DNA of 64,000 bases, from positions 1 through 64,000 of the forward strand of contig JBCCYF010000001.1 of the NCBI GenBank assembly GCA_039190275.1. Direction: 5' to 3'. Below the pieces are notes generated by a model. The model was not told where the DNA came from. It did not search any database and saw only the letters and a list, made by a program, of their open reading frames with translations. Position 1 is the stretch's first letter. Each line of letters begins with the position of its first letter. Origin of the DNA: Halovulum sp039190275. Its GTDB lineage: Bacteria > Pseudomonadota > Alphaproteobacteria > Rhodobacterales > Rhodobacteraceae. Shown piece by piece: positions 27,006-33,504 of this stretch. The translations under genes and the position numbers were made by a program.

Positions 27006-27308
27006 TCAGGCGACCCCATCGCGGATTTGCTCGTGATGCCGGATAACTTCCGAGATCACGAAGTTTAGGAATTTCTTGGCGAATTCCGGGTCGAGGTCGG
27101 CTCGGGACGCAAGGTCTTCGAGCCGGGCGATTTGTTTAGCCTCGCGATCGGTATCGCTGGGGGGCAGGGCATGTTCGGCCTTTAGCCGACCCACCGCCTG
27201 CGTATGCTTGAAACGTTCGGCCAGGGTGTAGATCAGGATTGCGTCCAGCCGATCGATGCTGTCGCGATGGTCTTTCAGCAAAGTCGCTGCGCGCGTGGTG
27301 TCGGTCAT
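27006..27308 (-). CDS. Chorismate mutase (AroQ class)
   Basis: A 100-residue all-helical chorismate mutase converting chorismate to prephenate. LKDHRDSIDRLDAILIYTLAERFKHTQAVGRLKA carries the AroQ pattern (R...ID..D..l..L..R......vg..K), with R at the start of helix 1 and the R/K pair lining the pocket. FLNFVISEVIRHHEQ ends helix 3. ATG 27308 gives a normal short monofunctional enzyme; the longer open frame has no conserved residues. It lies between the acetyltransferase array and rpsP, all on the minus strand. Confidence 0.9.
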   Translation of the reverse strand: MTDTTRAATLLKDHRDSIDRLDAILIYTLAERFKHTQAVGRLKAEHALPPSDTDREAKQIARLEDLASRADLDPEFAKKFLNFVISEVIRHHEQIRDGVA

Positions 27309-27381
27309 CTGAAACCTCCGCAATTGGATAACAACATGTGCCCTATCGGCGACCCGAGAATGTACGTCCAACAGGCGCTGG

Positions 27382-27903
27382 TCATGCGGTATCCTCCAGC
27401 GCGTCGGCACGGTGACGGAACACGTGGCAGGGTTTGCCGTAGGGTGTTGCGGCAGAGAGGTCCTCGACCGCGCCCAACCGCCGGGCCAGCGCGACCGATC
27501 GGTCGTTGCCGTGTGCGATATAGCTGACCGCCGTGTCCCATCCCAGGCTGCCGAACGTGTGCCGATGCGCGGCACGCGCGGCTTCGAGAGCCAGACCGGT
27601 CCCCTCGTGCTCCTGGGAAAACAAAACCCAGCCGATTTCCCGTTCCGGCCAGCCCTCGGGGGCGTAGTTGCCGATCAGTCCGATGCTTTTGCCTGTATCG
27701 CGCAATACGACGGCGAACAGGCCGAACCCTAACAGGTCCCAGTGACCCAGTATCGCGGCATAGGCGCGCCAGGCCTCGTTCCGGGGTTTGACACCGCCGG
27801 CCATGGCGGAGCGCGCATCGCCCAGAAAGCTGATGTATCCTTCAGCATCCTCGGCGCCAGGCCTGCGCAGGACAAGGCGCGGTGTTTCCAGCACAGGGTT
27901 CAT
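27382..27903 (-). CDS. GNAT acetyltransferase, RimJ/RimL type (array copy 6)
   Basis: A 173-residue RimJ/RimL-type GNAT starting MNPVLETPRLVLRRP. EREIGWVLFSQEHEGTGLALEAARAA carries the acetyl-CoA loop, followed by TAVSYIAHGNDRSVALARRLGAVE, the shared array signature. It is the last of six consecutive paralogues and its start overlaps the preceding stop by four bases. Substrate unknown; family members acetylate ribosomal-protein N-termini or small amines. Confidence 0.88.
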   Translation of the reverse strand: MNPVLETPRLVLRRPGAEDAEGYISFLGDARSAMAGGVKPRNEAWRAYAAILGHWDLLGFGLFAVVLRDTGKSIGLIGNYAPEGWPEREIGWVLFSQEHEGTGLALEAARAAHRHTFGSLGWDTAVSYIAHGNDRSVALARRLGAVEDLSAATPYGKPCHVFRHRADALEDTA

Positions 27904-28400
27904 GCGATACCCCCAAGGTCATGGGCCCAGACCGTCATGCCGGGGTTTTGTGTCCCGGCCGATGTATCGGGACGCGCGCCCAGCGCATGGGCAAGACGCT
28001 CTGACGGGAGGTTGCCGTCGGCGATATAGCTCAGCAGCCGGGCGGGGCGCAGGCAGTGGCGTGCGTAGTTCAGCGCGGCGCTGGCGGCCTCACGCGCGTA
28101 GCCGCGGCCCTCGGCACCTTCAAAGATCACCCACCCCAGCTCAGGGCCGACCTTATAGGGTGGCTCGTGCAGGCCGGTGTATCCGATTGCCTGGTCATCG
28201 CGCGCGATCATCCACCACCCGAACCCCTTCAGATGCCAATGTCCGGCCAAGGCGGCGAAGCTCCGAAACGCTTCGCGTGCGTCCAGAGGTCCACCGGTCC
28301 CTTTGGAGCGGGGCGAGGCGTGAAAGGCGGCGAAGGCCGCGAAATCGTCCATCCCTGGTGCCCGCAGCACCAGTCGCTCGGTATGCAGAACGGGGATCAT
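27900..28400 (-). CDS. GNAT acetyltransferase, RimJ/RimL type (array copy 5)
   Basis: A 166-residue paralogue: MIPVLHTERLVLRAP at the N-terminus, FEGAEGRGYAREAASAAL as acetyl-CoA loop, then LLSYIADGNLPSERLAHALGAR. The usual N-x-x-S pair of the array is kept as N-L-P-S. ATGA overlaps occur at both ends. Confidence 0.87.
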   Translation of the reverse strand: MIPVLHTERLVLRAPGMDDFAAFAAFHASPRSKGTGGPLDAREAFRSFAALAGHWHLKGFGWWMIARDDQAIGYTGLHEPPYKVGPELGWVIFEGAEGRGYAREAASAALNYARHCLRPARLLSYIADGNLPSERLAHALGARPDTSAGTQNPGMTVWAHDLGGIA

Positions 28401-28942
28401 TGCGCCACCCGTTCGTAGCGATGGGTGAGTACATCCTTTGCGGGGTGCCCGCCGTTGGTCACCTGCGTGCCACCCAATCGTTCCGCAACTGCGCGCGAGG
28501 CTATGTTGTCCACATCGATATAGCTGACAATGCTGTCAAACCCCATTGGGCCCAGCAACGCAGACAGCGCAGCGCGTGCAGCCTCGGTGGCCAGGCCCTG
28601 GCCGCGTGCGACAGGGGTCAGAAACCAGCCGATTTCGGGTTCGGGATCACCGAATTCGTGATCCACGGGCAGCAGACCGACCGTGTCGCTGCCGATTGTA
28701 TCGATCGCCCAAGGCCCAAACCCGCGCAACGGCCAGGACGCGACCATCTGGTTGAAGTCAAGCCAGATATCGGCGGGCGCGCCGCCGGTGTCGTTGAGAC
28801 AGGCCCGATATACCTCAAAGTCCTCGATCCTTGGCGCGCGCAGCCGCAGCCGCGGTGTCTCAAGCACCGGGACCAGGGCTGCGAATGCCGTGACGCGGTC
28901 CGCCGCAAGACCGGTGGAAGGGTGCTGCCAGGGCGCGGTCAT
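28397..28942 (-). CDS. GNAT acetyltransferase, RimJ/RimL type (array copy 4)
   Basis: A 181-residue paralogue with about 20 extra N-terminal residues before VPVLETPRLRLRAP. The acetyl-CoA loop is LTPVARGQGLATEAARAAL and the shared tail is SIVSYIDVDNIASRAVAERLGG. The start overlaps the previous stop by four bases, which supports the longer N-terminus. Substrate unknown. Confidence 0.87.
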   Translation of the reverse strand: MTAPWQHPSTGLAADRVTAFAALVPVLETPRLRLRAPRIEDFEVYRACLNDTGGAPADIWLDFNQMVASWPLRGFGPWAIDTIGSDTVGLLPVDHEFGDPEPEIGWFLTPVARGQGLATEAARAALSALLGPMGFDSIVSYIDVDNIASRAVAERLGGTQVTNGGHPAKDVLTHRYERVAQ

Positions 28943-29451
28943 CGACGGGCCTCCGAAGCTGGGTGGCGGTAGACCAGGACGTCCTTGGCAGGCGGTGTTG
29001 CCGCCGCGTCCTGATGCGCACCAAGACGTTCCGCCAGCGCAATGGAGCGGGTGTTCCCGGGCTCGATGTAGCTGACCAGGCTGTCCAGGCCAAGGTTGTC
29101 ATACGCCCAGCTGCGGGCGGCGATGGCGGCTTCCTCCGCGTAGCCCTTGCCGCCGTATTCTTCGAAGAGGAACCAGCCCAGTTCAACCTCGGGGAAGTGG
29201 GAGCGCTTTGCAAAGCCGACCTGCCCCATGAACGCACCAGTTTCTGTCAGGTCAATTGCCCAATAGCCATGGCCGAAAAAGGTCCATTCCGCGACGTCCG
29301 AGCAGAACAAGTTCCATGCGGCCTTGCGATCGGCGGTCTTGCCCATGTACTTCGCGCGGTCGGACATGAAAAGGTCCGCGTAGGGCGCGAAATCTGCCGC
29401 AGTGTGCATCCGCAAAGTCAGGCGGGCCGTGGTCAGGGTCGGGGCAATCAT
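28939..29451 (-). CDS. GNAT acetyltransferase, RimJ/RimL type (array copy 3)
   Basis: A 170-residue paralogue: MIAPTLTTARLTLRMH, acetyl-CoA loop FEEYGGKGYAEEAAIAAR and SLVSYIEPGNTRSIALAERLGAH. Four-base overlaps with both neighbours. Its N-terminal core (ADFAPYADLFMSDRAKYMG) differs from that of the other copies, so the acceptor may differ. Confidence 0.87.
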   Translation of the reverse strand: MIAPTLTTARLTLRMHTAADFAPYADLFMSDRAKYMGKTADRKAAWNLFCSDVAEWTFFGHGYWAIDLTETGAFMGQVGFAKRSHFPEVELGWFLFEEYGGKGYAEEAAIAARSWAYDNLGLDSLVSYIEPGNTRSIALAERLGAHQDAAATPPAKDVLVYRHPASEARR

Positions 29452-29972
29452 GAGGGCGCCCCCGGGCTGGGGTGTCGCCAGATGTACATGGTGCCGTAGC
29501 TGGGGTGCTGGAAATCGCGTTCATAGGTTGCGCCAAGCCGCTTTGCCAGATTAACCGATCTGGTATTTGCCGGGTCAACCATGCTGATGAGCGCCGACAT
29601 GCCCAGGATATCATAGGCGTAGGTGCGGGCGGCGCGTGCGGCTTCATGGGCGATGCCCCGCCCCTCACCTGTTCCAAAAACGGACCAGGCGACTTCGGGT
29701 TCGGGCCAGTCTTCGGGGTGATATATCCCCACAACACCCAAGGGTGTGTCGCTGGTGCGATCCGCCACCATCCAGCGGCCGTATCCGCGCAACGCCCATT
29801 GCCCGATCAACGCCGCAAGCTGTTGATAGCTTTGTGCGCGATCATATGGGCCGCCGACAAAACGCGCTCGGGGCGAGGCGCGAAAAGCCGCGTAGGCCTC
29901 GAAATCGCTTTGCCGGGGCGCCCGGAGGATCAGCCGATCCGTGGTAAGAGGAGGGATCGTAAAGCCGGTCAT
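29448..29972 (-). CDS. GNAT acetyltransferase, RimJ/RimL type (array copy 2)
   Basis: A 174-residue paralogue: FTIPPLTTDRLILRAP, acetyl-CoA loop FGTGEGRGIAHEAARAAR and ALISMVDPANTRSVNLAKRLGA. Four-base overlaps on both sides. Shares with the other copies the FEAYAAFRASPRARFVGGP segment after strand 1, most like copy 5. Confidence 0.87.
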   Translation of the reverse strand: MTGFTIPPLTTDRLILRAPRQSDFEAYAAFRASPRARFVGGPYDRAQSYQQLAALIGQWALRGYGRWMVADRTSDTPLGVVGIYHPEDWPEPEVAWSVFGTGEGRGIAHEAARAARTYAYDILGMSALISMVDPANTRSVNLAKRLGATYERDFQHPSYGTMYIWRHPSPGAPS

Positions 29973-30502
29973 ACGTCCCCCGGTTTCGGGTGGCGAAACA
30001 CCAGATCATTCGCGTCTTCGCGTGGTGCATCGGGATCCAGCACGCCGCCCAAACGCCGTGCAAGGGCGATCGACCGGGTGTTGGACGGATCAATGTAGCT
30101 GACAGCGGTTTCCCAGCCCAGGTCGTGGTAGACGTGCTCGCGGATCGCCATCACGGCCTCAAAGGCAAAACCGCTTCCTTCGGCCTCGGGCGACCAGATT
30201 GTCCAGCTGAGCTCGCGTTCCGGTCGGCCCTGGGGGTAGAATGGCCCGACCGAACCCAGCGGCTTGCCCGATGATTTTTCCATTAGCGTGAACGGCCCGG
30301 TGCCACGCAGCACCCAATGGCCGATCAGCGAGGCAACGATCCGCCAGCAATGTCCCTGGTCCTTGTTCGCGCCGCCGCCCACGTAACCGGCGCGGTCGCT
30401 GCTCAGAAAGGCGATGGCGGGTTCCAAGTCCTGCGGGTCTATGGCGCGCAGCATCAGTCGCTCGGTTTCGAGAACCGGAGTTTGGGACAGCGTGACGGTC
30501 AT
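29969..30502 (-). CDS. GNAT acetyltransferase, RimJ/RimL type (array copy 1)
   Basis: First of six tandem paralogues, 177 residues from ATG 30502; a GTG at 30526 would add eight residues. I prefer the ATG because it puts VLETERLMLRA at the same distance from the start as in the other copies. The acetyl-CoA loop is WSPEAEGSGFAFEAVMAIR and the tail TAVSYIDPSNTRSIALARRLGG. It lies about 100 bases after ffh on the minus strand, so the array is probably read through from ffh. Confidence 0.87.
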   Translation of the reverse strand: MTVTLSQTPVLETERLMLRAIDPQDLEPAIAFLSSDRAGYVGGGANKDQGHCWRIVASLIGHWVLRGTGPFTLMEKSSGKPLGSVGPFYPQGRPERELSWTIWSPEAEGSGFAFEAVMAIREHVYHDLGWETAVSYIDPSNTRSIALARRLGGVLDPDAPREDANDLVFRHPKPGDV

Positions 30503-30599
30503 GACCGGGCCCGTCGGTTCTGCCACGCCGGCATCCCAGCGGCCGCCGGCGCGCCGGTGGTCAGACCCAGCCGAGAAGGGATGTAACGGATGTAGCGTC

Positions 30600-32102
30600 T
30601 CATTTTTTCTTACCGAAGCCGCTCAGACCCGGGGGCAGGGCCGCGCCGCCACCCATGCCGGGAAAGCCGGGGGGCAAGGCGCCGGTTGCACCGCCCGGGG
30701 CACCGGGCATTCCGCCGGGCGGTGTGATGCCTGGGGGCATACCGCCGCCTTTGCCGAACATCTGGCCCAATGCCCCGCGCATCAGTCCCTTTTTGCCCAT
30801 TTTGCCCATCTTTTTCATCATATCGGACATCTGCCGATGCATCTTCAGTAGCTTGTTGAGGTCCGAAACCTCCTGCCCTGCCCCAGCCGCAATCCGTTTC
30901 TTACGCGACGCCTGGAGGAGCTGCGGGTTTGCGCGCTCCTTTTTAGTCATGGACTGGATCAGAGCCACCTGGCGCTTGATCACATTGTCATCAAAACCGG
31001 CATCCTCGATCTGTTTGGCCATCTTGCCCATGCCCGGCATCATGCCCATCACACCCTGCATGCCGCCCATCTTCATCATCTGATCAAGCTGCATCCTAAG
31101 GTCGTTCATATTGAACTGACCTTTCTGGAAGCGCTTCATCATCCGCTCGGCCTGTTCAGCCTCGATGGTTTCCTGCGCCTTTTCGACAAGGCTGACGATA
31201 TCGCCCATGCCCAGGATGCGTCCGGCGACACGTTCGGCGTGAAACTCCTCAATGGCGTCCATTTTCTCGCCAAGGCCGACGAATTTGATCGGTTTACCGG
31301 TGACCGCCCGCATGGAAAGGGCTGCCCCGCCCCGGCCATCTCCGTCCATCCGCGTCAAAACCACGCCGGATATGCCGATACGGCCATCAAAATTCTCGGC
31401 GGTGTTCACGGCGTCCTGACCGGTCAGTCCGTCGACCACCAGCAGCGTCTCGTGCGGTTGGGTGGCGTCGCGGACCGCCTCAACCTCGGCCATCAGCTCG
31501 TCATCGATCGACAGGCGGCCAGCGGTGTCGAGCATGAAGACGTCATACCCACCCAGTGTCGCCTGCTGTTTGGCGCGCTTGGCGATCTGCACCGCGCCCT
31601 GACCCGGTACGATGGGCAGCGTGTCGACCCCGATTTGCGCCCCCAGCACCGCGAGTTGCTCCATCGCGGCCGGTCGGCGAGTGTCGAGCGAGGCCATCAG
31701 AATGCGCTTGCCGTCGCGCTCCTGTAGGCGTTTGGCAAGTTTGGCTGTTGTCGTGGTTTTTCCCGACCCCTGCAGTCCGACCATCAGAACCGGCGCGGGC
31801 GGCGTATCGATTTTCAGAGCGCCGATCTCGCCTGCGTCACCGGCCAGGACATGCACCAGTTCATCGTGCACAATTTTGACGACCTGTTGTCCGGGTGTGA
31901 TCGATTTGGTGACCGCCTGGCCTGTCGCTTTGTCCTGCACCGCCTTGATGAAATCACGTGCGACCGGCAGAGATACATCCGCCTCGAGCAATGCTACACG
32001 GACTTCGCGCAGTGCTGTGGATACATCCGCATCGCTGAGCGCGCCCTGTTTGGTGAGCTTGTCGAAAACGCCGGAAAGGCGTTCAGAAAGGTTCTCAAAC
32101 AT
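30600..32102 (-). CDS. ffh: Signal recognition particle protein Ffh (SRP54)
   Basis: The 500-residue SRP GTPase that delivers nascent membrane proteins to FtsY. It has the helical N domain, the G domain with GLQGSGKTTTTAKLA (G1), DTRRPAAMEQL, DTAGRL (G3) and the T-R-M-D GTP-specificity block, and a methionine-rich M domain (QLDQMMKMGGMQGVMGMMPGM) that binds signal sequences and the SRP RNA. The C-terminal Gly/Pro/Met-rich tail is a low-complexity extension common in this group. The small SRP RNA gene is not in this window. Confidence 0.97.
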   Translation of the reverse strand: MFENLSERLSGVFDKLTKQGALSDADVSTALREVRVALLEADVSLPVARDFIKAVQDKATGQAVTKSITPGQQVVKIVHDELVHVLAGDAGEIGALKIDTPPAPVLMVGLQGSGKTTTTAKLAKRLQERDGKRILMASLDTRRPAAMEQLAVLGAQIGVDTLPIVPGQGAVQIAKRAKQQATLGGYDVFMLDTAGRLSIDDELMAEVEAVRDATQPHETLLVVDGLTGQDAVNTAENFDGRIGISGVVLTRMDGDGRGGAALSMRAVTGKPIKFVGLGEKMDAIEEFHAERVAGRILGMGDIVSLVEKAQETIEAEQAERMMKRFQKGQFNMNDLRMQLDQMMKMGGMQGVMGMMPGMGKMAKQIEDAGFDDNVIKRQVALIQSMTKKERANPQLLQASRKKRIAAGAGQEVSDLNKLLKMHRQMSDMMKKMGKMGKKGLMRGALGQMFGKGGGMPPGITPPGGMPGAPGGATGALPPGFPGMGGGAALPPGLSGFGKKK

Positions 32103-32115
32103 CAGTATCCTCCGT

Positions 32116-32415
32116 TCAGACGCGCCGGGCGCGCCACTCGACGATCAGCGGAAGCGCGAGCAGTGGTATCCACAGCCAGCGCAGGTGCCACGCCAGGGCG
32201 AAGGGCGCGATCATTGCGTTGAAGGCAAGGCTGCCAACCGCGTTTGGGATGCGGCTGCAATTGAGTGCAGACCACCCCATACCGCCGCGGCAACCGCCGA
32301 GACGCAACGTCAGCCAGCCCAGAAAAGCCGTGACCACGATCAGCAGCAGCGCCAGCGCCAGTGTTTTTATGTACCGTTTTGCCCATGTGCTCTGCATTGC
32401 CACTGGTGGTCTCAT
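32116..32415 (-). CDS. Small hydrophobic membrane protein, unknown
   Basis: A 99-residue product with two or three membrane helices (TLALALLLIVVTAFLGWLTL and FNAMIAPFALAWHLRWLWIPLLALPLIVEW) and a short basic C-terminus. ATG 32415 is preceded by AGGAA at a good distance. It ends 13 bases before the ffh start on the same strand, so it probably belongs to the ffh transcript. I do not recognise the family. Confidence 0.6.
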   Translation of the reverse strand: MRPPVAMQSTWAKRYIKTLALALLLIVVTAFLGWLTLRLGGCRGGMGWSALNCSRIPNAVGSLAFNAMIAPFALAWHLRWLWIPLLALPLIVEWRARRV

Positions 32416-32495
32416 CTGGTTCCTATGCACCAAACCGGAAAAACACCCGTGGGCGCAACGCGCTGACGGGTGGCGATCCTGATATAGGTACAGGA

Positions 32496-32516
32496 CCGGA
32501 AGGTTTCAGCTTCCGG
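32496..32516. repeat. Inverted repeat upstream of the ffh leader gene
   Basis: CCGGAAG (32496-32502) and CTTCCGG (32510-32516) enclose a seven-base loop, in the spacer between the MCP-like gene and the small membrane gene. No T run follows on either strand. It may be part of a leader or a T-less terminator for the MCP-like gene. Confidence 0.45.
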
Positions 32517-32617
32517 GGTCGGGCTTCCGATAGGACAAAGTGCCGGGCCTGTCAACGGGCCGTGGCGAACGCCTGCCGCCGTGCGATGCTGGTTCAGCCC
32601 CTGGTTCGCAAGGGCCT

Positions 32618-33253
32618 TTAGGCGGATTCCTTACGGATGTCCCGCACCGCCTGTTGTGACTGCTGCGACAGATCCTGGATCTCGGACGCGATCACCGCAA
32701 AACCGCGACCGGCTTCGCCAACGCGGGCGGCTTCGATCGATGCGTTGATTGCGATCAGGTTGATGCGGGAGGAGATGTTGTCAATCTGCTCGATCGCGGT
32801 GTGGTCGAGCCCGCTGGAGTGTCTCCCGGTCTGCGCGCTTGCCCCGACGATCAGATCCGCCAAACCCTTGCGAAGCGTTCCAACCTGGCCTTGAAGTTTG
32901 TTGCGGACCAGGTCTGCGATGGCAGCAACGGCCTCCGGCGGTGTATCGACCGGTGTGGGCGAAAGCTGGCGCAGTGCCGCGCGCAGTGTTGCGCAAAGTT
33001 CCGCCGCCTGTTCCTTTAGGTCTGCGGGAAGTGCGGTCCCGCTGCGCGTGAACTCAACCTCCAACACGCCGCCCATCCGGCTAATCACACCATTCACAAG
33101 GTCCTGACCCGCTTTGATCCGGGCCCCTGCATCGGGATCCTGCCCCGCGCTCAGGTTAATGTCGACCAGCATTCCCAGGAGTGCGGTGCTCAGCGGACTG
33201 AGTTGAATGTCGAGCTCTTCCACAACGCTGTGCAACGAAGAGGTTTGGTCCAT
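32618..33253 (-). CDS. Soluble protein with a partial MCP signalling domain
   Basis: A 211-residue cytosolic protein with no membrane segment or sensor domain that I recognise. Its C-terminal 60 residues contain the chemoreceptor hairpin tip (RINLIAINASIEAARVGEAGRGFAVIASE), the region that binds CheA and CheW. The protein ends only about 20 residues after the tip, so the returning helix and methylation sites are missing. The N-terminal 130 residues are helical. It could be a minimal adaptor-like receptor or a shortened one. No che genes are near. Confidence 0.7.
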   Translation of the reverse strand: MDQTSSLHSVVEELDIQLSPLSTALLGMLVDINLSAGQDPDAGARIKAGQDLVNGVISRMGGVLEVEFTRSGTALPADLKEQAAELCATLRAALRQLSPTPVDTPPEAVAAIADLVRNKLQGQVGTLRKGLADLIVGASAQTGRHSSGLDHTAIEQIDNISSRINLIAINASIEAARVGEAGRGFAVIASEIQDLSQQSQQAVRDIRKESA

Positions 33254-33504
33254 CTGATCCTCCTCGATCGGCCCGGAACCAGCGATACAGGTTTGTAGTT
33301 AACGAAGGCTGAAGGCCGACCCCCAAATGCCGAAGGGCGCCGATCACCGCCTAATTGCCGACGGTGGGTGTTAAACATTGCTATATTTAAACCTTCACGC
33401 AACTGTTGCACGGATGCCTTCTTGCCCGGTGTAACAGGGCGCGCCACCAAGCCAATTGAGGGGACTTAGTGCATCGATTGCAAACACTTATTGGGGGATA
33501 GACC

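Noticed and set aside
30600..30840. Gly/Pro/Met-rich repeat tract at the ffh end
   Set aside because: It is the ordinary low-complexity tail of the Ffh M domain, not a separate repeat element.
32434..32617. Possible 4.5S/SRP RNA gene near ffh
   Set aside because: The GGAAGG...CTTCC hairpin lacks the conserved SRP loop (GGAAGGnAGCAGCC) and flanking stem.
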